The notes below the pieces were generated by a model. It did no database searches, was not told the DNA's origin, and saw only the letters and a program-made list of their open reading frames with translations. Of a stretch of DNA of 64,000 bases, positions 1 to 13,600 are shown one piece after another; position 1 is the first letter of the stretch; every line of letters starts with the position of its first letter. Source of the DNA: Sinonovacula constricta (Eukaryota; Mollusca; Bivalvia; Cardiida; Solecurtidae); assembly GCA_007844125.1 (NCBI GenBank), contig CM017572.1, positions 34,461,544 through 34,525,543 on the forward strand, written 5' to 3'. A program made the translations under genes and the position numbers.

Positions 1-744
1 AATTGCAAAATACGCAAATCTTACATAGGTTTTAATGTAAATGATGCAATATGGCCATTGTTAGTCTAACCTAGTTACAGTTTGTTCCCACTGTTAAGGT
101 GGGTGTGGCTACAACCCATCTGAGAAAGGGTCAGTGCCTTTATTCCCCATGTACTGATGACAAACTTAAGTACATTATGATGTCATCACCCTGGACAGAA
201 GGTGTCATCTTTGAATGTTGATGTTATCATACAATAGCAGAAAACACGGTTCTTTAATTGTACTAGAAAAGAAAACAAAAAATAGCAGCAAGGTTAGAAA
301 TGCGGATATTCAATGAATTGTGTTTAAAACTTTATTAATGGATTTGGGATGATGTTGATTTGGTTAGATCAGAAGTTATTTGACATTTTGTATCAAAACC
401 TTGTAATTCATCCACTGTTTACAGTTTATATAGCAAATTATTTAAATATAGAAATACACATTCCATGTAAAAATATACTTATTGTTTCTGTTATCATCCC
501 GCGTATGCATCCTTGTGACACTGTTGATAGTAACAAAACGGCGGCCGGGACTATAGGCTGATATTTCCACATATGCATTGATATTTTCTGACAGAATTTA
601 CCTGGCAAATTATATAAAATGGCCAAGTAAAAAAGGCATGTTACCTCAACTGCTTAATTCTTATAAATATATTAATTAAACAAAATTGTCTCAGAAAAAT
701 GTTGTTAAAATTCTGAGCATCTAGATTTTTAAACTAAAACCAGT
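1..744. other. AT-rich non-coding stretch, nothing recognised
   Basis: No open frame here resembles a protein, and no tandem repeat or tRNA-like element was seen. If the TRIM-like gene's 5' exons lie left of the window, as its exon structure implies, this is part of an upstream intron. A non-palindromic TGATGTCATCA occurs near 179-189. Confidence 0.4.
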
Positions 745-1021
745 GTGTACCGGACTTGGTAGCGCAATCAGTGGAGCGTCGGCTACAGGTAGGGCTCGAT
801 CCCGGATCGCGACATACCAAAGTGAATTAACAATGGTAGTGGTATTGCTCCCTTGCTAGAGTGTTTAAGCAAATATAAGGCTAGTTTCACGACTGGTAGA
901 CCCAGTGTCAGGATAATGTGACCGGGTGTGGTATCATGTCAGGTGTTCACGGCATGTTATACACAGTGATGGCAGCACTATATCTGCTTCGAGTGGACAC
1001 CGTGGAAACCAAATAAACAAC
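745..1021 (+). mobile_element. tRNA-derived SINE with a conserved 3' domain
   Basis: The head looks like a tRNA promoter: an A-box-like TGGTAGCGCAATCAG at 757-771 and a B-box-like GGGCTCGATCCCG at 792-804. After about 90 bp comes a block (about 910-1000) containing GGTATCATGTCAGGTG, GGCAGCACTATATCTGCTTC and GTGGACACC, then an A-rich AAATAAACAA tail. The block recurs at 49373-49505 with the same order and little change. That points to a shared SINE body or 3' domain, in the way Meta- or V-type core domains are shared between metazoan SINEs; assigning it to a named core is inference. It lies about 240 bp before the first TRIM-like coding exon, inside what should be an intron. Confidence 0.7.
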
Positions 1022-1260
1022 CAGACTTACTGTGTGTAAAATATTGTTTCTGTTCCAAAGGCAACTTCCAATTAATAAAAACAACAACATTTTTGGCAGG
1101 CCAGTATTTGAAAGGTAGCGTCGTCGACTCATAATGCCATTCACTACATGTGTTTTAGTCATACTCAAGGGCAAGCTATTTTATGTGGGGTCTTTCAGCT
1201 TGCATGTGATGTACGAGCTGTTCAGCCTAGACATATGGGTTTTTTTCCATTTCTTTTCAG

Positions 1261-2161
1261 GAAATGTCAGGACCCCAAGAATATAAGGGAATCCTCTGAT
1301 GAACTCAATGCTGATCCTGAGTTACAAGCTGTCCCTGAACAATTAAAATCGGCCCTGGACAGTATAAACAAAGCTATTGAAGCTTTAGATAAGCATGTGG
1401 CTAATATTCAGCAAAGTGGTGATGGTTTTCTTAAAGATCTGGAAGACTATGCGAAGAAATTGTTATCACGAATTGAGGAGCTAAGAGAGAAGGGTAAGAA
1501 GGATATCAAAAGTAAACAAGAAGAGCTTCTTGCAGTTGCCAAACAACATCGGCAGGCATGTGCTGTAACTAAAGATGAAATAAGCCAATGCTTAGACAAA
1601 ATTACAAAGTCAAAAAACTGGAAAGCCAATTTGTTTGTCCTTAAGAAGAAGGGCAAGATAATAGCGCAAAAGGTTGATTCACTTTATAATGAGTCAGACA
1701 GTTTAATAAAGGGATGTCAATTCAACTTCCTGGCTGACATGAAAGTACTTGACTCCCTCAACTTCTTCAATTCCCTTATTGAAGAAGACAGCACAAGGGT
1801 ACAGGATGTGAGCTCACAGTGTGCTGTGGAAGGCGAAGTTGATAAACCAGTACAGGCAACATTAACGAGACCAGGAGAGAAACAAGGAGAGATGCCAGAA
1901 GTTAGACCAGGAAAGAAACCATCAGTGGAACAAGCTCTTTACAGTAAACAAGTTAGAAAATTCAACATCCGTATACCAGAGGATAAGGCCAATTATTGGA
2001 TCTATGGTTGCTGTTACCTCAGTGATGGAAGTCTTTTGGTTGCTGATTTCAGTAACAGAAGACTGAAGCTTGTAGACCCGTCACGTAACATGGTAACCAA
2101 GTACTGCGATACTGATGGACCGCCCACCGATGTATGCTGTGTTGGTCCACAAGAGGTAGCT
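1261..2161 (+). CDS. TRIM-like / NHL-type protein, internal exon (coiled coil and first propeller blade)
   Basis: The exon starts after a strong pyrimidine tract and TTTTCAG (ends 1260) and stops at GTAAGT (2162), encoding about 300 residues. The first 150 or so are an acidic/basic heptad-rich coiled coil (from PELQAVPEQL through LDSINKAIEALDKH to KLLSRIEELREKGKKD and beyond). A Pro/Glu/Lys linker follows (RPGEKQGEMPEVRPGKK). Then comes a propeller-like blade: IYGCCYLSDGSLLVADFSN, RRLKLVD, and GPQEVA at the exon end. This coiled coil plus C-terminal NHL-like layout is that of TRIM2/3/71-like and 'B-box-containing' proteins abundant in bivalves, usually E3 ligase or RNA-binding scaffolds in the cytoplasm. 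No RING or B-box is visible, so those exons would lie upstream, outside the window. The exon ends exactly on a codon and joins 26746 in phase 0. An ATG at 1148 lies in the intron and is not a supported start. Confidence 0.85.
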
Positions 2162-2344
2162 GTAAGTATACTTTTCGTGTCTCTTTGCTGATTTAATTGG
2201 ATTGTATAATATCATGTATAATATAGACACGCAAGATATTCCAACAATTAAAGAACTAAAGGTCTAAAAAGTTGTATGTGCGTGGTAATTGTAATGGTAG
2301 GTGTGTTCAAATATATTAATATATTCTACCATTCTCTAAGACAA

Positions 2345-2550
2345 CCATAGCTGGGCATCTGTGGTTGAGTGGTTGAGACATTTGACTTTGGATCGGAAGG
2401 TCCAACGTTTGAACCCCGAAAAGGATCTTGCAATGTAAGTCCCTTGGCAAGACTTGTTGTGCACAATGCTGCGTGTACTTAGTACTTGAGGACTGGTTCT
2501 TCACAGAATGTGGGCAGTCGAGAAAAAAAACTTGACTGTAAATAAATAGT
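2345..2550 (+). mobile_element. tRNA-derived SINE
   Basis: An A-box-like TGGTTGAGTGGTTGAG begins at 2362 and a B-box-like ACGTTTGAACCCC at 2405-2417, about 43 bp later, which is the spacing of a Pol III type 2 promoter. The body continues through CTTGGCAAGACTTGTTG and ends in a short A-run and TGTAAATAAATAG. It differs from the SINE at 745, so at least two tRNA-derived families are present. Non-autonomous; it would have been mobilised by a LINE. Confidence 0.65.
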
Positions 2551-2999
2551 TTTAAACAAAACCCAAAACTAAGATAAATGCTCTTATTGAAAAACAGTTT
2601 CTTAAAAAAATGATTTTAATTTTCTTAGACTTAAGTTTTAAATATTTAATTTCTTCTACAATATTAGTGTTTATGACAACTCATAATTTTTAAGTACGAT
2701 TTGTGACTTACATCATGGAAATTTTGTGGCTACATACTTCTGATGTTACTCTATCAAAGAATTATGTCATTTATGACGGAAATGCAGTCCCCTCATAATT
2801 ATGGTGTTATTCTAAGAGTTGTGTCAGTTATGACTGAGATACAGTCCTTTCACAATTCTGCTGTTACTCACTCTAAGCGTTGTGTCAGTTATGACTGAGA
2901 TACAGTCCACTCATAACTTTGATGTTACTCACTCTAAGCGTTGTCAGTTATGACTGAGATACAGTCCACTCATAATTCTGATGTTACTTGATCTAAGCA

Positions 3000-5700
3000 T
3001 TATGTCGTTGATGACTGAAATGCAGTGCTCTCAAAATTCTGATGTTACTCACTCATAGTATTGTGTCGTTTATTACTGAGATACATTCTGCTCATAGTCC
3101 TGATGTTACTTACTCTAAGCGCTCTGTCAGTTACGACTGAGATACAGTCCGCTCACAATTCTGATGTTACTTACTCTTAGCGCTCTGTCAGTTATGACTG
3201 AGATACAGTCCGCTCACAATTCTGATGTTACTCTAAGCATTGTGTCAGTTATGACTGAGATACAGTCCGCTCATGATTCTGATGTTACTTGATCTAAGCA
3301 TTATGTCGTTGATGTCTGAAATGCAGTGCTCTCAAAATTCTGATGTTACTCACTCTTAGCATTGTGCCGTTTATTACTGAGATACATTCTGCTCATAGTC
3401 CTGATGTTACTTACTCTAAGCGTTGTCAGTTATGACTAAGATACAGTCCGCTCACAATTCTGATGTTACTCACTCTAAGCGTTGTCAGTTATGACTGAGA
3501 TACAGTCCGCTCCTGATTCCGATGTTACTTGATCTAAGCATTATGTTGTTGATGACTGAAATGCAGTGCTCTCAAAATTCTGATGTTACTCACTCTTAGC
3601 ATTGTGCCGTTTATTACTGAGATACATTCTGCTCATAGTTCTGATGTTACTTACTCTAAGAGTTGTCAGTTATGACTGAGATACAGTCCGCTCACAATTC
3701 TGATGTTACTTACTCTAAGCGCTCTGTCAGTTATGACTGAGATACAGTCCGCTCACAATTCTGATGTTACTCACTCTTAGCGTTGTCAGTTATGTCTGAG
3801 ATACAGTCCGCTCATAATTCTGATGTTACTCACTCTAAGAGTTGTGTCAGTTATGACTGAGATACAGTCCGTTCACAATTCTGCTGTTACTCACTCTAAG
3901 AGTTGTGTCAGTTATGACTGAGATACAGTCCGTTCACAATTCTGCTGTTACTCACTCTTAGCGTTGTCAGTTATGACTGAGATACAGTCCGCTCATAATT
4001 CTGATGTTACTTGATCCAAGCATTATGTCGTTGGTGACTGAAATGCAGTGCTCTCAAAATTCTGATGTTACTCACTCTTAGCATTGTGCCGTTTATTACT
4101 GAGATACATTCTGCTCATAGTTCTGATGTTACTTACTCTAAGCGTTGTCAGTTATGACTGAGATACAGTCTGCTCACAATTCTGATGTTACTTACTCTAA
4201 GCGTTGTCAGTTATTACTGAGATACATTCTGCTCATAGTCCTGATGTTACTTACTCTAAGCGTTGTGTTGTTTACGACTGAGATACAGTCCGCTCACAAT
4301 TCTGATGTTACTTACTCAAAGCACTCTGTCAGTTATGACTGAGATACAGTCCGCTTATAATTCTGATGTTACTTACGCTAAGCATTGTGTCAGTTATAAC
4401 TGAGATACAGTCCACTCATAACTTTGATGTTACTCACTCTAAGCGTTGTCAGTTATGACTGAGATACAGTCCACTCATAATTCTGATGTTACTTGATCTA
4501 AGCATTATGTCGTTGATGACTGAAATGCAGTGCTCTCAAAATTCTGATGTTACTCACTCATAGTATTGTGCCGTTTACTACTGAGATACATTCTGCTCAT
4601 AGTCCTGATGTTACTTACTCTAAGCGTTGTGTTGTTTACGACTGAGATACAGTCCGCTCACAATTCTGATGTTACTTACTCTAAGCGCTCTGTCAGTTAC
4701 GACTGAGATACAGTCCGCTCACAATTCTGAAGTTACTTACTCTAAGCGCTCTGTCAGTTATGACTGAGATACAGTCCGCTCACAATTCTGATGTTACTCT
4801 AAGCATTGTGTCAGTTATGACTGAGATACAGTCCGCTCATGATTCTGATGTTACTTGATCTAAGCATTATGTCGTTGATGTCTGAAATGCAGTGCTCTCA
4901 AAATTCTGATGTTACTCATTCTTAGCATTGTGCTGTTTATTACTGAGATACATTCTGCTCATAGTCCTGATGTTACTTACTCTAAGCGTTGTCAGTTATG
5001 ACTAAGATACAGTCCGCTCACAATTCTGATGTTACTCACTCTAAGCGTTGTCAGTTATGACTGAGATACAGTCCGCTCCTGATTCCGATGTTACTTGATC
5101 TAAGCATTATGTCGTTGATGACTGAAATGCAGTGCTCTCAAAATTCTGATGTTACTCACTCTTAGCATTGTGCCGTTTATGACTGAGATACATTCTGCTC
5201 ATAGTCCTGATGTTACTTACTCTAAGAGTTGTCAGTTATGACTGAGATACAGTCCGCTCACAATTCTGATGTTATTTACTCTAAGCGCTCTGTCAGTTAT
5301 GACTGAGATACAGTCCGCTCATGATTCTGATGTTACTTGATCTAAGCATTATGTCGTTGATGACTGAAATGCAGTGGTCTCAAAATTCTGATGTTACTCA
5401 CTCTAAGCATTGTGCCGTTTATTACTGAGATACATTCTGCTCATAGTCCTGATGTTACTTACTCTAAGCGTTGTCAGTTATGACTGAGATACAGTCCGCT
5501 CACAATTCTGATGTTACTCACTCTAAGCGTTGTCAGTTATGACTAAGATACAGTCCGCTCATGTTTCTGATGTTACTTGATCTAAGCATTATGTCCTTGA
5601 TGACTGAAATGCAGTGCTCTCAAAATTCTGATGTTACTCACTCTTTGCATTGTGCCGTTTATTACTGAGATACATTCTGCTCATAGTCCTGATGTTACTT
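3000..5700. repeat. Higher-order section of the satellite (about 240-bp, 4-unit super-repeat)
   Basis: A distinctive unit carrying GACTGAAATGCAGTG (TCTGAAATGCAGTG in two copies) starts its GAAATGCAG at 3017, 3318, 3558, 4040, 4522, 4884, 5124, 5366 and 5606. The gaps are 301, 240, 482, 482, 362, 240, 242 and 240, close to multiples of 60. It is regularly followed by a second type carrying CGTTTATTACTGAGATACAT and then by ordinary units. A block is also repeated at +1566 (3121/4687, 3311/4877, 3511/5077). Confidence 0.85.
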
Positions 5701-8700
5701 ACTCTAAGCGTTGTGTTGTTTATGACTGAGATACAGTCTGCTCACAATTCTGATGTTACTTACTCTAAGCGCTTTGTCAGTTATGACTGAGATACAGTCC
5801 GCTTATAGTTCTGATGTTACTTACGCTAAGCATTGTGCCAGTTATAACTGAGATACAGTCTGCTCATAACTTTGATGTTACTCACTCTAAGCGTTGTGTC
5901 AGTTATGACTATGATACAGTCCGCTCACAATTCTGATGTTACTCTAAACGTTGTGTCAGTTATGACTGAGATACAGTCCGCTCATAATTCTGATGTTACT
6001 CACTCTTAGCGCTGTGTAAGTTATGACTGAGATACAGTTCGTTCATAATTCTGATGTTACTCACTCTAAGCGTTGTTTCAGTTATGAATGAGATACAGTC
6101 CGCTCATAATTCTGTTGTTACTCACTCTAAGCGTTGTCAGTTATAACTGAGATACAGTCCGCTCATAATTCTGATGTTACTCACTGTAATCATTGTGTCA
6201 GTTATGACTGAGATACAGTCCGCTCATAATTCTGATGTTACTCATTGTAAGCATTGTGTCAGTTATGACTGAGATACAGTCCGCTCATAATTCTGATGTT
6301 ACTCACTCTAAGCGTTGTTTCAGTTATGAATGAGATACAGTCCGCTCATAATTCTGTTGTTACTCACTCTAAGCGTTGTGTCAGTTATGACTGAGATGCA
6401 GTCTGCTCACAATTCTGATGTTACTCACTCTAAGCGTTGTGTCAGTTATCACTGAGATACAGTCTGCTTATAATTCTGATGTTACTCATTGTAAGCATTG
6501 TGTCAGTTATGACTGAGATACAGTCCGCTCATAATTCTGATGTTACTCATTGTAAGCGTTGTGTCAGTTATGACTGAGAGACAGTCCGCTCATAATTCTG
6601 ATGTTACTCACTCTAAGCGTTGTGTCAGTTATAACCGAGATACAGTCCGCTCATAATTCTGATGTTACTCATTGTAAGCGTTGTGTCAGTTATGACTGAG
6701 ATACAGTCCGGTCATAATTCTGATGCTACTCATTGTAAGCATTGTGTCAGTTATGACTGAGATACAGTCTGCTCATAATTCTGATGTTACTCATTGTAAG
6801 CGTTGTGTCAGTTATGACTGAGATACAGTCCGCTCATCATTCTGATGTTACTCACTGTAAGCGTTGTGTCAGTTATGACTGAGATACAGTCCGCTCATAA
6901 TTCTGATGTTACTCATTGTAAGCGTTGTGTCAGTTATGACTGAGATACAGTCCACTCCTAATTCTGATGTTACTAACTGTAAGCGTTGTGTCAGTTATGA
7001 CTGAGATACAGTCCGCTCATAATTCTGTTGTTACTCACTCTTGGCGTTGTGTCAGTTATGACTGAGATACAGTCCGCTCATAATTCTGATGTTACTCACT
7101 GTAAGCGTTGTGTCAGTTATGACTGAGAGACAGTCCACTCATAATTCTGATGTTACTCACTCTACGCGTTGTGTCAGTTATGACTGAGATACAGTCCGCT
7201 CATAATTCGGATGTTACTCACTCTAAGCATTGTGTCAGTTATGACTGAGATACAGTCCGCTCATAATTCTGATGTTACTCATTGTAAGCATTGTATCAGT
7301 TATGAATGAGATACAGTCCGCTCATACTTCTGATGTGACTCACTCTAAGCGTTGTTTCAGTTATGAATGAGATACAGTTCACTCATAATTCTGATGTTAC
7401 TCTGATGTTACTCACTCTAAGCGTTGTTTCAGTTATGACTGAGATACAGTCCGCTAATAATTCTGTTGTTACTCATTGTAAGCATTGTGTCAGTTATGAC
7501 TGAGATACAGTCTGCTCATAATTCTGATGTTACTCGCTCTAAGCGCTGTGTCAGTTATGACTGAGATACAGTCTGTTCATAATTCTGTTGTTACTCATTG
7601 TAAGCATTGTGTCAGTTATGACTGAGATACAGTCCGCTCATAATTCTGTTGTTACTCATTGTAAGCATTGTGTCAGGTATAACTGAGATACAGTCTGTTC
7701 ATAATTCTGTTGTTACTCATTGTAAGCATTGTGTAAGTTATGACTGAGATACAGTCCGCTCATAATTCTGTTGTTACTCATTGTAAGCATTGTGTCAGTT
7801 ATGACTGAGATACAGTCCGCTCATAATTCTGTTGTTAGTCATTGTAAGCATTGTGTCAGTTATGACTGAGATACAGTCCGCTCATAATTCTGTTGTTACA
7901 CATTGTAAGCATTGTGTCAATTATGACTGAGATACAGTCCGTTCATAATTCTGTTGTTACTCATTGTAAGCATTGTGTCAGTTATAACTGAGATACAGTC
8001 CGCTCATAATTCTGATGTTACTCATTGTAAGCATTGTGTCAGTTATGACTGAGATACAGTCCGTTCATAATTCTGTTGTTACTCATTGTAAGCATTGTGT
8101 CAGTTATGACTGAGATACAGTCCGCTCATAATTCTGTTGTTACACATTGTAAGCATTGTGTCAGTTATGACTGAGATACAGTCCGCTCATAATTCTGATG
8201 TTGCTCACTCTAAGCATTGTGTCAGTTATGACTGAGATACAGTCCGCTCATAATTCTGTTGTTACTCACTCTAAGCGTTGTTTCAGTTATGAATGAGATA
8301 CAGTCCGCTCATAATTCTGATGTTACTCACTCTAAGCGTTGTGTCAGTTATGACTGAGATACAGTCCGCTCATAATTCTGATGTTACTCATTGTAAGCAT
8401 TGTGTAAGTTATGACTGAGATACAGTCCGCTCATAATTCTGTTGTTACTCACTGTAAGCATTGTGTCAGTTATGACTGAGATACAGTCCGCTCATAATTC
8501 TGTTGTTACTCACTCTAAGCATTGTGTCAGTTATGACTGAGATACAGTCCGCTCATAATTCTGTTGTTACTCACTCTAAGCGTTGTTTCAGTTATGAATG
8601 AGATACAGTCCGCTCATAATTCTGATGTTACTCACTCTAAGCGTTGTGTCAGTTATGACTGAGATACAGTCCGCTCATAATTTTGATGTTACTCATTGTA

Positions 8701-10677
8701 AGGATTGTGTCAGTTATGACTGAGATACAGTCCGCTCATAATTATGATGGTACTCATTGTAAGCATTGTGTCAGTTATGACTGAGATACAGTCCGCTCAT
8801 AATTCTGTTGTTACTCACTCTAAGCGTTGTTGCAGTTATGAATGAGATACAGTCCGCTCAAAATTCTGATGTTACGCACTCTAAGCGTTGTGTCAGTTAT
8901 GACTGAGATACAGTCCGCTCATAATTATGATGTTACTCATTGTAAGCATTGTGTCAGTTATGACTGAGATACAGTCCGCTCATAATTCTGTTGTTACTCA
9001 CTCTAAGCGTTGTGTCAGTTATGACTGAGATACAGTCTGCTCATAATTCTGTTGTTACTCATTGTAAGCATTGTGTCAGTTATGACTGAGATACAGTCCG
9101 CTCATAATTCTATTGTTACTAATTGTTAGCATTGTGTCAGTTATGACTGAGATACAGTCCGCTCATAATTCTGTTGTTACTCATTGTAAGCATTGTGTCA
9201 GTTATGACTGAGATACAGTCCGCTCATAATTATGTTATTACTCACTCTAAGCGTTGTCAGTTATAACTGAGATTTAGTCCGCTCATAATTCTGTTGTTAC
9301 TCATTGTAAGCATTGTGTCAGTTATGACTGAGATACAGTCCACTCATAATTCTGTTGTTACTCACTCTAAGCGTTGTGTCAGTTATGACTGAGATACAGT
9401 CCGCTCATAATTCTGATGTTACTCATTGTAAGCATTGTGTCAGTTATGACTGAGATACAGTCCGCTCATAATTATGTTGTTACTCACTCTAAGCGTTGTC
9501 AGTTATAACTGAGATACAGTCTGCTCATAATTCTGTTTTTACTCCATCTAAGCGTTGTCAGTTATGACTGAGATACAGTCCGCTCATAATTCTGTTGTTA
9601 CTCACTTTAAGCATTGTCAGTTATGACTGAGATACAGTCCGCTCATAATTCTGTTGTTACTCACTCTAAGCGTTGTCAGTTATAACTGAGATACAGTCCA
9701 CTCATAATTCTGATGTTACTCTAAGCGCTGTGTCAGTTATGAATGAGATACAGTCCACTCACAATTCTGATGTAACTCACTCTAAGCATTGTGTAAGTTA
9801 TGACTGAGACACAGTCCGCTCATAATTCTGATGTTACTCACTCTAAGCATTGTGTAAGTTATGACTGAGACACAGTCCGCTCATAATTCTGATGTTACTC
9901 ATTGTAAGCATTGTGTCAGTTATGACTGAGATACAGGCCGTTCATAATTCTGTTGTTACTCACTCTAAGCGTTGTCAGTTATAACTGAGATACAGTCCAC
10001 TCATAATTCTGATGTTACTCTAAGCGCTGTGTCAGTTATGAATGAGATACAGTCCACTCACAATTCTGATGTAACTCACTCTAAGCATTGTGTAAGTTAT
10101 GACTGAGACACAGTCCACTCACAATTCTGATGTTACTCACTCTAAGCATTGTGTAAGTTATGACTGAGACACAGTCCGCTCATAATTCTGATGTTACTCA
10201 TTGTAAGCATTGTGTCAGTTATGACTGAGATACAGGCCGTTCATAATTCTGTTGTTACTCATTGTAAGCATTGTGTCAGTTATGACTGAGATACAGTCCG
10301 CTCATAATTCTGTTGTTACTCATTGTAAGCATTGTGTCAGTTATGACTAAGATACAGTCTGCTCATAATTCTGATGTTACTCATTGTAAGCATTGTGTCA
10401 GTTATGACTGAGATACAGTCCATTCATAATTCTGATGTTACTCATTGTAAGCATTGTGTCAGTTATGACTGAGATACAGTCCGCTCATAATTCTGTTGTT
10501 ACTCACTCTAAGCGTTGTGTCAGTTATGACTGAGATACAGTCCGCTCATAATTCTGTTGTTACTCATTGTAAGCATTGTGTCAGTTATGACTGAGATACA
10601 GTCCGCTCATAATTCTGTTGTTACTCATTGTAAGCATTGTGTCAGTTATGACTGAGATACAGTCCGCTTATAATTCT

Positions 10678-13600
10678 GTTGTTACTCACTCTAAGCGTTG
10701 TTTCAGTTATGACTGAGATACAGTCCGCTCATAATTCTGATGTTACTCATTGTAAGCGTTGTGTCAGTTATGACTGAGATACAGTCCGCTCATAATTCTT
10801 TTGTTATTCACTCTAAGCGTTGTCAGTTATAACTGAGATACAGTCTGCTCATAATTCTGTTGTTACTCACTCTAAGCGTTGTCAGTTATGACTGAGATAC
10901 AGTCCGCTCATAATTCTGTTGTTACTCACTCTAAGCATTGTCAGTTATGACTGAGATACAGTCCGCTCATAATTCTGTTGTTACTCACTCTAAGCGTTGT
11001 CAGTTATAACTGAGATACAGTCCACTCATAATTCTGATGTTACTCTTAGCGCTGTGTCAGTTATGAATGAGATACAGTCCACTCACAATTCTGATGTAAC
11101 TCACTCTAAGCATTGTGTAAGTTATGACTGAGACACAGTCCGCTCATAATTCTGATGTTACTCATTGTAAGCATTGTGTCAGTTATGGCTGAGATACAGG
11201 CCACTCATAATTCTGATGTTACTTACTCTAAGCGCTCTGTCAGTTATGACTGAGATACAGTCCGCTCATAATTCTGATGTTACTCACTGTAAGCATTGTG
11301 TCAGTTATGAATGAGATACAGTCCACTCACAATTCTGATGTAACTCACTCTAAGCATTGTGTAAGTTCTGACTGAGACACAGTCCGCTCATAATTCTGGT
11401 GTTACACACTGTAAACATTGTGTCAGTTATGACTGAGATACAGTCCGCTCATAATTCTGATGTTACTCATTGTAAGCATTGTGTAAGTTATGACTGAGAC
11501 ACAGTCCGCTCATAATTCTGATGTTACTCATTGTAAGCATTGTGTCAGATATGAATAAGATACAGTCGCTCATAATTCTGTTGTTACTCACTCTAGTGTT
11601 GTTTCAGTTATGACTGAGATACAGTCTGCTCACAATTCTGATGTTACTCACTGTAATCATTGTGTCAGTTATGACTGAGATACAGTCCGCTCATAATTCT
11701 GTTGTTACTCACTCTAAGCGTTGTGTCAGTTATGACTGAGATACAGTCCGCTCATTATTCTGATGTTACTCATTGTAAGCATTGTGTATGTTATGACTGA
11801 GATACAGTCCGCTCATAATTCTGATGTTACTCACTCTAAGCATTGTGTCAGTTATAACTGAGATACAGTTCACTCATAATTCTGATGTTACTCACTGTAA
11901 GCATTGTGTCAGTTATGAATGAGATACAGTTCACTCATAATTCTGATGTTACTCACTGTAAGCATTGTGTCAGTTATGAATGAGATACAGTCCACTCACA
12001 ATTCTGATGTAACTCACTCTAAGCATTGTGTCAGTTATGACTGAGATACAGTCCGCTCATAATTCTGATGTTACTCATTGTAAGCATTGTGTCAGTTATG
12101 ACTGAGATACAGTTCACTCATAATTCTGATGTTACTCACTGTAAGCATTGTGTCAGTTATGAATGAGATACAGTCCACTCACAATTCTGATGTTTCTTAC
12201 TCTAAGCATTGTGTCAGTTATGAATGAGATACAGTCCACTCACAATTCTGATGTAACTCACTCTAAGCATTGTGTAAGTTATGACTGAGACACAGTCCGC
12301 TCATAATTCTGTTGTTACTCACTCTAAGCGTTGTTTCAGTTATGACTGAGATACAGTCCGCTCATAATTCTGATGTTACTCATTGTAAGCGTTGTGTCAG
12401 TTATGACTGAGATACAGTCCGCTCATAATTCTTTTGTTACTCACTCTAAGCGTTGTCAGTTATAACTGAGATACAGTCTGCTCATAATTCTGTTGTTACT
12501 CACTCTAAGCGTTGTCAGTTATGACTGAGATACAGTCCGCTCATAATTCTGTTGTTACTCACTCTAAGCATTGTCAGTTATGACTGAGATACAGTCCGCT
12601 CATAATTCTGTTGTTACTCACTCTAAGCGTTGTCAGTTATAACTGAGATACAGTCCACTCATAATTCTGATGTTACTCTTAGCGCTGTGTCAGTTATGAA
12701 TGAGATACAGTCCACTCACAATTCTGATGTAACTCACTCTAAGCATTGTGTAAGTTATGACTGAGACACAGTCCGCTCATAATTCTGATGTTACTCATTG
12801 TAAGCATTGTGTCAGTTATGACTGAGATACAGTCCACTCATAATTCTGATGTTACTTACTCTAAGCGCTCTGTCAGTTATGACTGAGATACAGTCCGCTC
12901 ATAATTCTGATGTTACTCACTGTAAGCATTGTGTCAGTTATGAATGAGATACAGTCCACTCACAATTCTGATGTAACTCACTCTAAGCATTGTGTAAGTT
13001 CTGACTGAGACACAGTCCGCTCATAATTCTGGTGTTACACACTGTAAACATTGTGTCAGTTATGACTGAGATACAGTCCGCTCATAATTCAGATGTTACT
13101 CATTGTAAGCATTGTGTAAGTTATGACTGAGACACAGTCCGCTCATAATTCTGATGTTACTCATTGTAAGCATTGTGTCAGATATGAATAAGATACAGTC
13201 GCTCATAATTCTGTTGTTACTCACTCTAGTGTTGTTTCAGTTATGACTGAGATACAGTCTGCTCACAATTCTGATGTTACTCACTGTAATCATTGTGTCA
13301 GTTATGACTGAGATACAGTCCGCTCATAATTCTGTTGTTACTCACTCTAAGCGTTGTGTCAGTTATGACTGAGATACAGTCCGCTCATTATTCTGATGTT
13401 ACTCATTGTAAGCATTGTGTATGTTATGACTGAGATACAGTCCGCTCATAATTCTGATGTTACTCACTCTAAGCATTGTGTCAGTTATAACTGAGATACA
13501 GTTCACTCATAATTCTGATGTTACTCACTGTAAGCATTGTGTCAGTTATGAATGAGATACAGTCCGCTCATAATTCTGATGTTACTCACTGTAAGCATTG

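Noticed and set aside
1148..1260. ATG at 1148 as start of the TRIM-like protein
   Set aside because: A strong acceptor ends at 1260, the residues before it do not look like protein, and the family normally has B-box exons further upstream.
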